Shown: piece after piece, positions 23,295 to 32,623 of the stretch
Position numbering within the stretch: position 1 is the first letter of the stretch
Layout: each line of letters begins with the position of its first letter
From: Paenibacillus alvei DSM 29
GTDB lineage: Bacteria; Bacillota; Bacilli; Paenibacillales; Paenibacillaceae
Length of the DNA: 64,000 bases
Direction of reading: 5' to 3'
Assembly (NCBI RefSeq): GCF_000293805.1
Contig: NZ_AMBZ01000003.1
Span: 620,001-684,000 of the forward strand
Made by a program: the position numbers and the translations under genes
Notes under the pieces: model-generated
What the model saw: only the letters and a program-made list of their open reading frames with translations
Databases searched by the model: none
Told to the model about the DNA's origin: nothing

Positions 23295-24164
23295 ATGAAC
23301 AAGCCAAAGCAGCCACTGAGTATTGTAAAAATGAAAACGATGAAGCAAAAAAGGGAACCGATCGCGATGGTGACCGCCTATGACTATCCGACTGCCCGAC
23401 TGGCAGAAGAAGCGGGCGTCGACATCATTCTCGTTGGAGATTCCTTGGGCAATGTCGTGCTAGGCTATGACTCTACATTGCCTGTCACGATTGATGATAT
23501 GGTATATCATTCCCGCGCAGTACGCCGGGGAGCGCCCAATACATTTGTCGTTACGGATATGCCGTTCATGACTTATCACAGCTCGGTAACGGATACGCTG
23601 AATGGAGTTCGCCGCATTATGCAGGAAGGCCATGCAACAGCCGTGAAGATGGAGGGCGGCGCTGAGATTGCTCCTATGGTAGAGGCATGTGTGAAGGCTG
23701 GCGTACCTGTACTGGGTCATATCGGTCTTACTCCGCAATCTGTGCATCAAATTGGGGGTTATCGTATTCAAGGCAAGACTATGGATGATGCGCAGAGATT
23801 GTTGGACGACGCGTTAGCCCTACAGCAGGCAGGAGCATTTGGAGTCGTACTGGAGCTTGTGACGGATGAAGTTGCAGCTTATATCTCGGAACGTCTCGAC
23901 ATTCCGACAATCGGAATTGGTGCTGGAGCCAAATGTGACGGACAAGTGCTCGTATTCCATGATATCGTGCGTTATGATGCTGACTACCGTCCAAAACGTT
24001 TTGTAAAAACATATGCGGACATCGGTACGACCATCCGAGAGGCGTTCTCTTCTTATGTAGAAGAGGTGAAGCAGCGCGCATTCCCTGCTCAGGAGCACGT
24101 TTTTGCCGCAGATGACGAATTAACAGGGCAGCTATACGGGAGCGGGAAGGTGCAGACACCATGA
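23295..24164 (+). CDS. panB: 3-methyl-2-oxobutanoate hydroxymethyltransferase
   Basis: 289 residues; AAGGAG ~12 nt upstream of the ATG. 'MVTAYDYPTARLAEEAGVDIILVGDSLGNVVLGYDSTLPVT' contains the metal-binding aspartates; 'AVKMEGG', 'GHIGLTPQSV' and 'IPTIGIGAGAKCDGQVLV' are the other family blocks. Transfers a one-carbon unit to ketoisovalerate, making ketopantoate for coenzyme A. First gene of panBCD. Confidence 0.95.
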   Translation: MNKPKQPLSIVKMKTMKQKREPIAMVTAYDYPTARLAEEAGVDIILVGDSLGNVVLGYDSTLPVTIDDMVYHSRAVRRGAPNTFVVTDMPFMTYHSSVTDTLNGVRRIMQEGHATAVKMEGGAEIAPMVEACVKAGVPVLGHIGLTPQSVHQIGGYRIQGKTMDDAQRLLDDALALQQAGAFGVVLELVTDEVAAYISERLDIPTIGIGAGAKCDGQVLVFHDIVRYDADYRPKRFVKTYADIGTTIREAFSSYVEEVKQRAFPAQEHVFAADDELTGQLYGSGKVQTP

Positions 24165-25051
24165 TCACAGTTCATTCCATACAAGAGCTTAGAGACGCTC
24201 TGCGTCGCGCCAAGCTTGAACATAGACGTCCGGACGGAGATCCGGCCATAGGCTTCGTTCCAACAATGGGATATTTACATGATGGACATGCAAGCTTGTT
24301 AAGCCAAGCTCGCAATCAGTCCGATGTTGTAGTGCTTAGTATTTTTGTCAATCCGATTCAATTCGGTCCAAATGAGGACTATGAGAAATATCCTCGCGAC
24401 GAAGAAAGGGATCTTGCGGTTGCCAAGCAGCATGGTGTAGATATTGTATTTATGCCAACGCCTGACATGATGTATCCAACACCTACCAAGACGAAAGTGC
24501 ATGTTGATGATATTACGGGTCCGCTCTGTGGAGCAACGCGTCCCGGACATTTCGACGGCGTTACAACTGTTGTGACCAAACTGTTCAATCTTGTTCAGCC
24601 CAATAAAGCCTTCTTCGGGATGAAGGATGCACAGCAAGTAGCGGTAATTCAGCGCATGGTGGCGGATTTGAATTTCCCAGTTGAAATTGTTCCTTGCCCG
24701 ATTGTGCGTGAGGAAGACGGATTAGCAATGAGCTCGCGCAATGTGTACTTGTCAGAGGCAGAACGGTCACAAGCACTCGTGCTGTCACGTTCTCTTCGTC
24801 AGGTTGACAGTTGGCTGCAGAATAACCCAAAGCTGACTGCGCCAGAGCTTCAGCAGAAAATGAGGGAAATGATTGCAGAACAGCCGCTCGCAAGTATTGA
24901 TTACGTGGAAATATTAAGCTTCCCGCAGCTTGAATCGGTATCCCCGGACATGCCGCTGGAGCAACGTGATGGCAATATTCTAATTGCACTGGCCGTTAAA
25001 TTTGGACGGACAAGATTGATTGATAATCGCATGTTAACTCATGGAGAGTAG
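24161..25051 (+). CDS. panC: Pantothenate synthetase
   Basis: 296 residues. Nucleotidyl-transfer HxGH motif in 'VPTMGYLHDGHASLL', substrate loop 'FVNPIQFGPNEDYEKYPR', 'GMKDAQQVAVIQRM' and 'SSRNVYLS'. Condenses pantoate with beta-alanine using ATP. Start ATG overlaps the panB stop by 4 nt, showing coupling; panD follows after 12 nt. Confidence 0.95.
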   Translation: MITVHSIQELRDALRRAKLEHRRPDGDPAIGFVPTMGYLHDGHASLLSQARNQSDVVVLSIFVNPIQFGPNEDYEKYPRDEERDLAVAKQHGVDIVFMPTPDMMYPTPTKTKVHVDDITGPLCGATRPGHFDGVTTVVTKLFNLVQPNKAFFGMKDAQQVAVIQRMVADLNFPVEIVPCPIVREEDGLAMSSRNVYLSEAERSQALVLSRSLRQVDSWLQNNPKLTAPELQQKMREMIAEQPLASIDYVEILSFPQLESVSPDMPLEQRDGNILIALAVKFGRTRLIDNRMLTHGE

Positions 25052-25063
25052 GGGGGCTATCGC

Positions 25064-25450
25064 ATGATTCGCGAGATGATGAAATCGAAAATTCACCGTG
25101 CGACAGTAACGGAAGCGAATTTGAACTATGTTGGGAGCATTACGATAGATGAACACTTAATGGAATTGGCTGATATTTGGCCGAATGAAAAAGTTCAGAT
25201 CGTAAACAATTATAATGGAGCACGCTTAGAGACTTATGTGATTCCAGGACCTAAGCATTCAGGCGTTATTTGCTTAAATGGCGCAGCAGCTCGACTTGTA
25301 CAGCCTGGGGACAATGTTATTATTATTTCTTACGCATCCATGACAAATGAAGAAGCGCGTCAATACAAGCCTAATATTGTGTTTGTAGACGGAGGCAACA
25401 AGCCTGTTGAAGTGATGAACCTGACTGAGGAGCATTCGACGATTCGCTAA
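25064..25450 (+). CDS. panD: Aspartate 1-decarboxylase
   Basis: 128 residues. A pyruvoyl enzyme: the self-cleavage Gly24-Ser25 is present in '[16 protein letters not shown]', with '[15 protein letters not shown]', '[12 protein letters not shown]' and the '[10 protein letters not shown]' block. Supplies beta-alanine for PanC. AGGGGGG lies upstream of the ATG. Last gene of the pantothenate operon. Confidence 0.95.
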   Translation: MIREMMKSKIHRATVTEANLNYVGSITIDEHLMELADIWPNEKVQIVNNYNGARLETYVIPGPKHSGVICLNGAAARLVQPGDNVIIISYASMTNEEARQYKPNIVFVDGGNKPVEVMNLTEEHSTIR

Positions 25451-25649
25451 GCTTCAAACGCATAGCTTACGTTGGCTGGATTACCTGTGGCTTTTTAGAG
25501 GACGTAATTGTTTGCTTCGCTTCGTTTGACAACGGAAGCCAGTACACGGGAATCGTTGGGGCACCGAATGAAAATTAGCTCTGAGACAAACAATGAACCT
25601 GAGCCGGTAAGACAACGATACGCAACACTCGTGAAGGTGGGATGGAATC

Positions 25650-26306
25650 GTGCTGCAACATGTATTCGAGACCATGAATGAACTGTTGGATGAAGTGATT
25701 GCCAAATACCCGCATGCTAAGGGAAAGCAAAAGCAAGAGCTCGAGCATCAAGTGTCGCTGCTTCGCTCCATGAGTGATCATATTGTAGAGGAGTGGCTGC
25801 GCTTTGAGGAGCGCTTGTCCCTGCTGAGACCAAAGGCAGGCAAGGGTAGCACCGTACCCTCACAGCCATGCCCAGTAAAGGATAGTAAAATAACCTTACC
25901 GGATTATGGGGATCCGTACCAACGGGGCCAAGGGTATTACTTGCTTATGATGTATAAGGAAGCGGTTCCGTTCTTGGAGCAGGCCGCAAAGCTTCACCCG
26001 GAAAGTATCGAAGTGCGCGCTTATCTGGCGATGTCACACCTGCATTTAGGAAATTGTCAGGAAGCAGGTCATCATTTTCAGCTTATTATTCCTTTAACTG
26101 ACAACAACAGCATGAAGGCGATAGCGTGCAATGCGCTAGGCTGTATTCATGCGAAGCAGCATCAATTTGCGCAAGCCAAGGCATGGTTCCAAAAAGCGCA
26201 TGAACTGGATCCAACATTACCTGAACCCATTATGAATTTGAAGGTATGCCAGTCGAAAAGCGGGCAATTGGAATTAGGCGGCGAGCACATGATGCATATC
26301 CAATAA
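25650..26306 (+). CDS. TPR-repeat protein
   Basis: 218 residues from a GTG with AAGGTGGG upstream. The N-terminal third is a helical, charged region ('ELLDEVIAKYPHAKGKQKQELEHQVSLLRSM'). From about residue 100 there are two to three tetratricopeptide repeats ('YLLMMYKEAVPFLEQAAKLHPESIEVRAYLAMSHLHLGNCQEAGHHF', 'ALGCIHAKQHQFAQAKAWFQKAHELDPTLPEPIMNL'). TPRs mediate protein-protein contacts; partner unknown. In other Paenibacillus-type genomes TPR genes are common at this place before dinG, so a housekeeping role is likely. Confidence 0.75.
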   Translation: MLQHVFETMNELLDEVIAKYPHAKGKQKQELEHQVSLLRSMSDHIVEEWLRFEERLSLLRPKAGKGSTVPSQPCPVKDSKITLPDYGDPYQRGQGYYLLMMYKEAVPFLEQAAKLHPESIEVRAYLAMSHLHLGNCQEAGHHFQLIIPLTDNNSMKAIACNALGCIHAKQHQFAQAKAWFQKAHELDPTLPEPIMNLKVCQSKSGQLELGGEHMMHIQ

Positions 26307-26337
26307 CATGCATGTGAAATCAATTGTCATGACATCG

Positions 26338-26383
26338 GAGGGGAACATTTGTGTGGGAAAAAATACGCACAGATGTTTCCCTC
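26338..26383. promoter_or_regulatory. Long imperfect hairpin upstream of dinG
   Basis: GAGGGGAACATTTGTGTG can pair with CGCACAGATGTTTCCCTC over about 18 bp around a GGAAAAAATA loop. No T tract follows, so it may be a processing or stability element, or a weak terminator of the TPR gene. Confidence 0.5.
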
Positions 26384-26389
26384 TAGTCA

Positions 26390-26418
26390 TTTCCAAACGA
26401 CCGAACATCTGTTATGCT
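26390..26418 (+). promoter_or_regulatory. dinG promoter overlapped by a LexA-like box
   Basis: TTTCCA, 17 bp, TATGCT (26413-26418). CGAACATCTGTTAT at 26402-26415 matches the Gram-positive LexA consensus CGAAC-N4-GTTCG in 8 of 10 fixed positions and covers the -10 region. dinG is a damage-inducible gene in other bacteria, which supports the reading. Confidence 0.5.
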
Positions 26419-26452
26419 AAGAACAGAAATTGTGAGAGGAAAGGCTATTGAG

Positions 26453-29323
26453 ATGAGATTTGCTGTTTTGGATTTTGAAACGACCGGCAATCAGCCGAAC
26501 GATGAAATAATTCAAATCGGTCTGGTCATTCTTGGCCATGATTTGAAGATAGAACGCGAATATCATACGCTTGTTCGACCAACTGTCCCAATACCGGAAT
26601 TTATATCGCAGCTTACAGGCATTACCGAGGAAGATGTGAAGGACGCTCCCGATATTGATGATGCAATGACTGGGCTTGTTCCTTTGTTAGGGGATGTTGT
26701 ATTGGTTGGCCACAATGTGGCCTTTGATTATCAATTCCTGTGCCGGGCGTTGGAGCAGACGGGGTATTTGCCATTCACAGGTCGTATTTTAGATACGATT
26801 GAACTTTTGCGTATTTTGTTCCCTTCACTGCCTTCCTTTCAGCTTGGTTCTGTGTCGCATGAAATGGGTGTTGTTCATGACCGACCGCATCAAGCAGACA
26901 GTGATGCAAGAGCAACAGCAGATATATTTATACGCTGTCTAGAAGCGATTGACCAGTTGCCACTGTTAACGCTGCAGCGTGTAGTCGATGTATTCGGAGA
27001 TCATGAGGAGCGTGACTTGAAGTGGCTGCTGGCTGAGAAGCTTCAGGAGCGCGAGGTGTCCGATTGGACGGAAGAAGAAGGGTACCATCCGTTTCGGCAG
27101 TTGACATTGAAGCAGGCGGATTGGACAGAGACGGAACCGCCGCGTGACTCGTCAGCAGTGAATCCGCTTAAGGGGGTCACTTTCGCCCAATTCCTTGACC
27201 AGGTGAAGACGAATCTAGCCAACCGCTTGGATAGTTATGAACCTCGCGAGTCGCAGGAACAGATGTTCAATGAAGTCATGGAATGTTTCGAGCAAGAACA
27301 TCACCTGCTTATCGAAGCGGGTACAGGAACCGGAAAATCATTAGGATACTTGCTGCCAGCCATATATCAGAGTGTTTCTCAAGAAAGCAAAGTAATTGTT
27401 AGTACACACACAATCAATTTACAAGAACAGCTCAGACAACGTGATTTGCCGCTTTTGGAGAAGATTGTTCCGGTTCCGTTTAAGGCATCGGTATTAAAAG
27501 GCCGCAGTCACTATTTGTGTTTGAGAAAATTTGAACATAAAATAGGTAATAGGGAGTATGTACATGCTCGCGATGATAGTCTGACAGCTGCCCAAATGCT
27601 GGTGTGGCTCAGTGAGACCGAACATGGAGATGATGAAGAGCTGCACTTCGTTCATAAAGGTGCTGACTTCTGGGATACCGTTGCCAGTGATAGTGATTCT
27701 TGCTTGAATCGCGCATGTCCTTGGTTCCGTCGGTGCTTCTACCATCGGGCGAAGAATGATGCGAATATATCAGACATTATCATCACGAACCACTCGTTAT
27801 TATTTACGGATGTCATTGCAGAGCATCGTTTGCTTCCTGCCTACGAGCAGCTTGTTGTAGACGAAGCACACCACTTTGAAGAGACGGCCGGCAAACACCT
27901 AGGCATTCACTTGCAATATTTTTCACTCATTCATCCGTTGACCCAATTGTTCAAGGATAGTAAAAACGGGGCGCTTGTGCTGCTGCAGCAGCGCCTTCGC
28001 TTGTCAGGCAATGAAAAGGCGCTTGTCTGGGCAGAAGGAATTGATAAGATGCTGACACAGCTCGTCGATGTCAAGGATCAGTGGGATCGCTTGCATGAGC
28101 AACTTTATCAGATGCTGCCTTCCATGAATGAAGCCGGTCAAGCGGAGGGCGGCCAAGCTGTGCTTAGGCTGCCGTCAGGTAATCGTCCTGAAGCCTGGAG
28201 CTCTATTGCGGAACTGGAAGGCGATATTCATACCCGCTTAAGCGACATTGTCCGTTCGGGGGAGAAGCTCGTTAACGAATGGAAGGATTACGATGATGAC
28301 GAGGTTCAAGGCGTTACGGCAGACGTGACAGGTCTGTTCAAGGACATTGGGCAACTTCGTGATGAATTCCGGGAGTTTATGCAGGGCAAGGATGCGGATA
28401 CGGTATATTGGATGGAAGGAAATCTCCAATATAAGCATAAATCGATGCAAATGTATGCCGTCCCTGTTGATGTGAGTGAGGCACTGAAGCGTTATTTCTT
28501 TGAGCCGAAGAAGAGTGTCATTCTGACATCAGCAACATTGTCTGTCGATAAATCGTTCCAGTTCGTGGCCGAACAATTGGGCTTGAAGGATGCAGAACGG
28601 GATGGGCGCTTGAACACCGTGATCCTTCCGTCACCATTTAACTACCGTGAACAAGCGCTTGTAGTCATTCCGCGTGACTTTCCGAGCGTAAAGGGGGCGT
28701 CAGACGCTAAGTTTAATATGACGCTGATGCAGTCACTGGCCGATGTAGCTAAGGTGACAGAGGGACGAATGCTTGTATTATTCACATCGTATCGCATGCT
28801 GCGGGATGTATATGAGCCGCTAAAGGAAGCGCTAAGCCTCCATGGCATTCAAGTGCTGGGACAAGGAATTGACAGCGGCAATCGAAGCAAGCTGACACGA
28901 AGGTTCCGAGAACAGCCGAACTCGGTGCTTCTTGGGACAAGCAGCTTTTGGGAAGGAGTAGATATTCCGGGAGATGCGCTGACCTGTCTGGCGATTGTAC
29001 GACTTCCTTTCCAGCCGCCGAATCACCCGTTAGTGGAAGCAAAATGCGATCGCTTGAAGCGGATGAATCAAAATCCGTTCCGCAAATATTCTGTACCGCA
29101 GGCTGTTATCCGGTTCAAGCAGGGATTCGGTCGTCTCGTGCGCACAACGCAGGACAAAGGGATTGTGATCATTTATGACACCCGGGTTATTGAGACAAGC
29201 TATGGCAAACACTTTCTTTACTCGCTGCCTGGTCCAAAAATGGAGCATATGGCAACAGAACAACTTGTACCACGTATAGATACGTGGCTAGACCATAATC
29301 AAAGAGGTATTGGAGAGCGATGA
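26453..29323 (+). CDS. dinG: DinG-type helicase/exonuclease
   Basis: 956 residues; start at ATG 26453 (GAGGAAAGG upstream) so that 'MRFAVLDFETTG' begins the DEDD exonuclease domain (about 1-170). The superfamily 2 helicase follows: Walker A 'EAGTGTGKSLGYLLPA', DEAH box 'DEAHHFEE', motif VI near 'FGRLVRTTQDKG'. Between motifs Ia and II there are four cysteines: 'YLCLRK' and 'SCLNRACPWFRRCFYH'. The last three are spaced 5 and 6 residues apart, the spacing known for the 4Fe-4S cluster of E. coli DinG. Fusion of exonuclease and helicase is typical of Firmicutes. Role: DNA repair. Confidence 0.93.
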   Translation: MRFAVLDFETTGNQPNDEIIQIGLVILGHDLKIEREYHTLVRPTVPIPEFISQLTGITEEDVKDAPDIDDAMTGLVPLLGDVVLVGHNVAFDYQFLCRALEQTGYLPFTGRILDTIELLRILFPSLPSFQLGSVSHEMGVVHDRPHQADSDARATADIFIRCLEAIDQLPLLTLQRVVDVFGDHEERDLKWLLAEKLQEREVSDWTEEEGYHPFRQLTLKQADWTETEPPRDSSAVNPLKGVTFAQFLDQVKTNLANRLDSYEPRESQEQMFNEVMECFEQEHHLLIEAGTGTGKSLGYLLPAIYQSVSQESKVIVSTHTINLQEQLRQRDLPLLEKIVPVPFKASVLKGRSHYLCLRKFEHKIGNREYVHARDDSLTAAQMLVWLSETEHGDDEELHFVHKGADFWDTVASDSDSCLNRACPWFRRCFYHRAKNDANISDIIITNHSLLFTDVIAEHRLLPAYEQLVVDEAHHFEETAGKHLGIHLQYFSLIHPLTQLFKDSKNGALVLLQQRLRLSGNEKALVWAEGIDKMLTQLVDVKDQWDRLHEQLYQMLPSMNEAGQAEGGQAVLRLPSGNRPEAWSSIAELEGDIHTRLSDIVRSGEKLVNEWKDYDDDEVQGVTADVTGLFKDIGQLRDEFREFMQGKDADTVYWMEGNLQYKHKSMQMYAVPVDVSEALKRYFFEPKKSVILTSATLSVDKSFQFVAEQLGLKDAERDGRLNTVILPSPFNYREQALVVIPRDFPSVKGASDAKFNMTLMQSLADVAKVTEGRMLVLFTSYRMLRDVYEPLKEALSLHGIQVLGQGIDSGNRSKLTRRFREQPNSVLLGTSSFWEGVDIPGDALTCLAIVRLPFQPPNHPLVEAKCDRLKRMNQNPFRKYSVPQAVIRFKQGFGRLVRTTQDKGIVIIYDTRVIETSYGKHFLYSLPGPKMEHMATEQLVPRIDTWLDHNQRGIGER

Positions 29324-29339
29324 GAGGAGCTTTTTTAGG

Positions 29340-29987
29340 ATGAAAGCACTAAAAATATCAGAAGCTGTCGTTCGGCGCTTACCCGTATATTTACGTCACC
29401 TATTAGAATTGAAGCAGCGTGAAGTGCTCACAGTTTCATCTCAAGATTTGGGACAGAAGCTGAACTTGAATCCTGCCCAAATTCGAAAGGACTTGGCATA
29501 CTTCGGCGACTTCGGCCGCAAGGGTATCGGGTATGATGTATCGTATCTTATTCAACAAATTCGGCATATTTTAAAACTCGATCAGGTAATACCTGTTGGA
29601 CTTGTCGGCGCAGGTAAATTAGGGCACGCCCTTTGCAACTACACCGTATACTTGAAAGATAATATGAAAATTGTTGCTGTGTTCGATGCTCAGGAGTCCA
29701 AAATTAACACTGAGATTAACAATTTGAAAGTTCAGCCCATGTCTGATCTCATTCCTACGGTTCGTGAAAAGCAAATTCGCATCGGAATCATTACGGTGCC
29801 GGCTACGGAAGCACAGCATGTTGCGGATCAATTTGTAGAGGCCGGGGTAGAAGCCATTTTGAATTTCGCGCCTGTCATCTTGAGAGTGCCGCCGAATATT
29901 CGGGTTCATACAGCCGACTTCACGACGGACTTGTTCAGTTTGGCGTATTATTTATCTGATAATGGAAAGGAAGTACCTGCCGAATGA
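29340..29987 (+). CDS. rex: Redox-sensing transcriptional repressor Rex
   Basis: 215 residues from ATG 29340 (AGGAGC ~10 nt upstream). N-terminal winged helix ('EVLTVSSQDLGQKLNLNPAQIRKDLAYFGDFGRKGIGYDV') and a C-terminal Rossmann domain that binds NADH/NAD+ ('VGLVGAGKLGHALCNY'). Rex releases its target genes when NADH is high. No Rex site (TTGTGAAN4TTCACAA) was noticed in its own upstream region. Its stop overlaps the next gene's ATG. Confidence 0.94.
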   Translation: MKALKISEAVVRRLPVYLRHLLELKQREVLTVSSQDLGQKLNLNPAQIRKDLAYFGDFGRKGIGYDVSYLIQQIRHILKLDQVIPVGLVGAGKLGHALCNYTVYLKDNMKIVAVFDAQESKINTEINNLKVQPMSDLIPTVREKQIRIGIITVPATEAQHVADQFVEAGVEAILNFAPVILRVPPNIRVHTADFTTDLFSLAYYLSDNGKEVPAE

Positions 29988-31294
29988 CACATCGAATCAT
30001 TATTAAAAACGGCATATTTGCCGACTTGTCTCCAACTGCGAAACAATCCTCCTTCCATGGATTCATGGTCGTGGAAAATGATCGCATCGTTCATCTGGGA
30101 GCTGATTTGCCTGAGCAATACACAACTGAAGGTGCAGAAATCATTGATGGCAAGGGATTGTTCTTTATTCCAGGACTTGTGAATACACATGGACATGCTG
30201 CGATGTCTTTGCTGCGCGGATATGGTGATGACCTTGCGCTTCAAACGTGGCTGCAGGAGAAAATGTGGCCGATGGAAGGTAAGTTTACGGCTACGGATGT
30301 GTACTGGGGAACGGCGTTGTCGGTTGTTGAAATGTTGAAGGGCGGTACGACAACATTTGTTGATATGTATGATTACATGGATGAAGTGGCAAAGGTAAGT
30401 GAGCAATCTGGAATCCGTGCATCACTCATGCGCGGAGCGATTGGCTTGTGTCCGGAGGATGTACAGCGGGAGAAGTTGAATGAAGCGATCCAGTTCGCGA
30501 AGGATTGGAACGGGAAGGCAAATGGCCGCATTCGTACACTGTTGGCGCCACATGCGCCGTATACTTGCCCACCATCCTTTATCGAGAGCTTTGTTCAGGC
30601 TGCGCATGATTTAGATTTGCCGCTTCATACTCATATGTCAGAAACGAAAGCTGAAGTAGAGCAAAATGTGAAGGATTATGGAATGCGTCCGGTAGCGCAT
30701 CTCGAGAAGCTTGGCTTCTTCTCACGTCCTTCCTTCGTCGCTCATGGTGTTCATCTGACAGATGAGGAAATAGAAACGCTTGCGAAATATAATGTGGCGG
30801 TGTCTCACAATCCAGGTAGCAACTTGAAGCTGGCGAGCGGCGTTGCTCGCGTAACTGAGCTGCTTCGTGCAGGTGTTGTAGTATCACTTGGTACCGACGG
30901 ACCGGCAAGCAACAATAACCTTGATATGTTTGAAGAAATTCGACTCGCCGCCCTGATCCATAAAGGCGTGTCCGGTGATCCGACTGCTATTCCTGCAGCA
31001 GAGGCACTGCGCATGGGAACAATCTATGGTGCGAAGACAATTCGTGTTGACGATATTGGCGCGCTTGAAGTGGGAATGAAGGCTGACTTTGTTGCAGTTG
31101 ATATTGATCAGCCTCACTTTATGCCTCATACGGATTTGGTATCCCATGTTGTATACTCGGCATCTGCCAAGGATGTCAAGCATGTATGGGTTGATGGAAA
31201 GCAGGTTGTGAAGAATGGCGAATGCCTGACGATGGATGAGGAACGAATCCTTCATGAGGCGCAGCAATGCTTTGAGAGCTTGCTTGCAAGATAG
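29984..31294 (+). CDS. mtaD: 5-methylthioadenosine/S-adenosylhomocysteine deaminase family amidohydrolase
   Basis: 436 residues; ATGA overlap with rex. Amidohydrolase metal ligands: HxH in 'PGLVNTHGHAAMS', the later histidines in 'LPLHTHMSETKAEVE' and 'FVAHGVHLTDEE', and the aspartate in 'SLGTDGPASNNNLDMFEE'. 'LAPHAPYTC' and 'RGYGDDLALQTWLQEKMWPME' are specific to the MtaD/TrzN-like group. Deaminates methylthioadenosine or S-adenosylhomocysteine. A possible link to the methionine salvage genes 8 kb away; exact substrate uncertain. Confidence 0.85.
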   Translation: MTHRIIIKNGIFADLSPTAKQSSFHGFMVVENDRIVHLGADLPEQYTTEGAEIIDGKGLFFIPGLVNTHGHAAMSLLRGYGDDLALQTWLQEKMWPMEGKFTATDVYWGTALSVVEMLKGGTTTFVDMYDYMDEVAKVSEQSGIRASLMRGAIGLCPEDVQREKLNEAIQFAKDWNGKANGRIRTLLAPHAPYTCPPSFIESFVQAAHDLDLPLHTHMSETKAEVEQNVKDYGMRPVAHLEKLGFFSRPSFVAHGVHLTDEEIETLAKYNVAVSHNPGSNLKLASGVARVTELLRAGVVVSLGTDGPASNNNLDMFEEIRLAALIHKGVSGDPTAIPAAEALRMGTIYGAKTIRVDDIGALEVGMKADFVAVDIDQPHFMPHTDLVSHVVYSASAKDVKHVWVDGKQVVKNGECLTMDEERILHEAQQCFESLLAR

Positions 31295-31309
31295 GCAGGA
31301 GGAGAGTTC

Positions 31310-31834
31310 ATGCAGAGAAGACGCGTACGCCGGAGATCGCATTGGAAATGGCTGATACCGGTACTCGTTCTCTTGTTTCTAGTCGGATTGTTCTTCGCCT
31401 CTTATCAGTATGTGCAATATATTAATAAGGATGAGCGAGTAAAAGAAGCGGAAATTGTGAAACGGGCGAATGAGGCTGTTAAGCTTGCAAGTGTGACTGA
31501 AGTGGAGAAGGGGGTTTGGGATCAAGTTGTATATACGGTTCGGGGAACTGACGAGCAAGGTCAGGAACATATGATTTGGGTGCTCCCGGATAAGGTAAAC
31601 CCAATGACTTCTGCAGAAGTAACCTCAAAGGAAACGATTGAGGGGAGAATTGAAGCGCAGTACCCGGATGCAGATGTGATCCGAATTACTCCTGCTTATA
31701 AGGATGATCAATATTTATGGCAGGCTTTAGTCAAACGAAAAGATGACCAAGGCGTTGTCCATTATTTCTATCATTTTTATACATTTGCTAACGGTTCGCC
31801 TACAGGTGATATTTATACGCTGCCTAATAAATAG
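31310..31834 (+). CDS. DUF5590/TseB-like membrane-anchored protein (YpmB type)
   Basis: 174 residues with a basic N-terminus, one membrane helix (about 13-33) and an extracytoplasmic part. The pattern 'EAVKLASVTEVEKGVWDQVVYTVRGTDEQGQEHMIWV' resembles YpmB/TseB proteins, which bear two cystatin-like/PepSY-like folds and influence peptidoglycan synthesis. In Bacillus ypmB sits between dinG and asnS, as here. AGGAGG upstream of the ATG. Followed by a long terminator hairpin. Confidence 0.78.
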   Translation: MQRRRVRRRSHWKWLIPVLVLLFLVGLFFASYQYVQYINKDERVKEAEIVKRANEAVKLASVTEVEKGVWDQVVYTVRGTDEQGQEHMIWVLPDKVNPMTSAEVTSKETIEGRIEAQYPDADVIRITPAYKDDQYLWQALVKRKDDQGVVHYFYHFYTFANGSPTGDIYTLPNK

Positions 31835-31855
31835 CATATTCGACGAATGATCTTG

Positions 31856-31924
31856 AAGCGCTGCTGCTTCGTTTGTGCGTACATGAACACATGTACATCA
31901 GACGGAGGATGCAGCGCTTTTTTA
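31856..31924 (+). terminator. Terminator after the TseB-like gene
   Basis: AAGCGCTGC near 31856 pairs with GCAGCGCTT before TTTTTT; a second perfect stem GTACATG-AACA-CATGTAC lies inside the loop. Confidence 0.75.
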
Positions 31925-32060
31925 TTCCTGGAACAAGTTCGATGGCAATCATGGTACACTTTACATTCAGAGATAGTGCAGCATGTATGATATACTCATG
32001 ATATATCAAAGAGAGAACATTAGGGGTATATAATATAGATTAGCAACAGGAGGTTTCAGC

Positions 32061-32623
32061 ATGGCGAAAAAATACGTATTGTTCCTACCTTGCTCATTAT
32101 GTTGATTACAGCTGTTGCTTTGTTCGGTGGTTGGGCATTTTATGAACGCAGCTTCGTAAAGCAGCCTGTAGAGCGAGTGCTCAAGCAGCATGCTGAAATT
32201 ACGCAGTATGATGTAAAGTGGGATCCCGATACATTGCAAGTAAAGCTGAAGACCAAGAACGGAACAAATATTAGCAGCTTGGTTGAACAAGTATCGGATG
32301 AATTGCAGCAAAATTCGAGCGGTAAGAAGATTCAACTCGAATATTGGAATGAGCAAAGCACGCCGAATATCGATCAATTATGGTCACGGGCCATGTTCGA
32401 TGTAGCTGAGGCGATGGTTCATCAGAAGTATAGTGACATTCCCGTACGATTGAAGGAGCTTCAACAGCAGCACCCAGGCATTCAGATTCAAACCGAAATG
32501 GATGCTCGTTATGTCTATATTCAACTCAAGGATGGGCAAGGAAGCAAGACAATTTTGCTTCCATTGCAAGCATCGCCTGTGGGGGTGTGGCCTAATGAAA
32601 AAGCAACGGCAATCCGTTCGTAG
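32061..32623 (+). CDS. Membrane-anchored hypothetical protein, frameshifted near its start
   Basis: AGGAGG and ATG (32061) open 'MAKKYVLFLPCSLC' and stop; the main frame holds 'IRIVPTLLIMLITAVALFGGWAFYERSF...'. One extra A in A6 (32067-32072) joins them to a 187-residue protein with an N-terminal membrane anchor. The outer part contains 'YDVKWDPDTLQVKLK', 'GKKIQLEYWNEQSTPNIDQLWSRAMFDVAEAMV'. Family not recognised. Its end overlaps the FtsH-like gene by 29 nt, suggesting that the two work together at the membrane. Confidence 0.7.
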
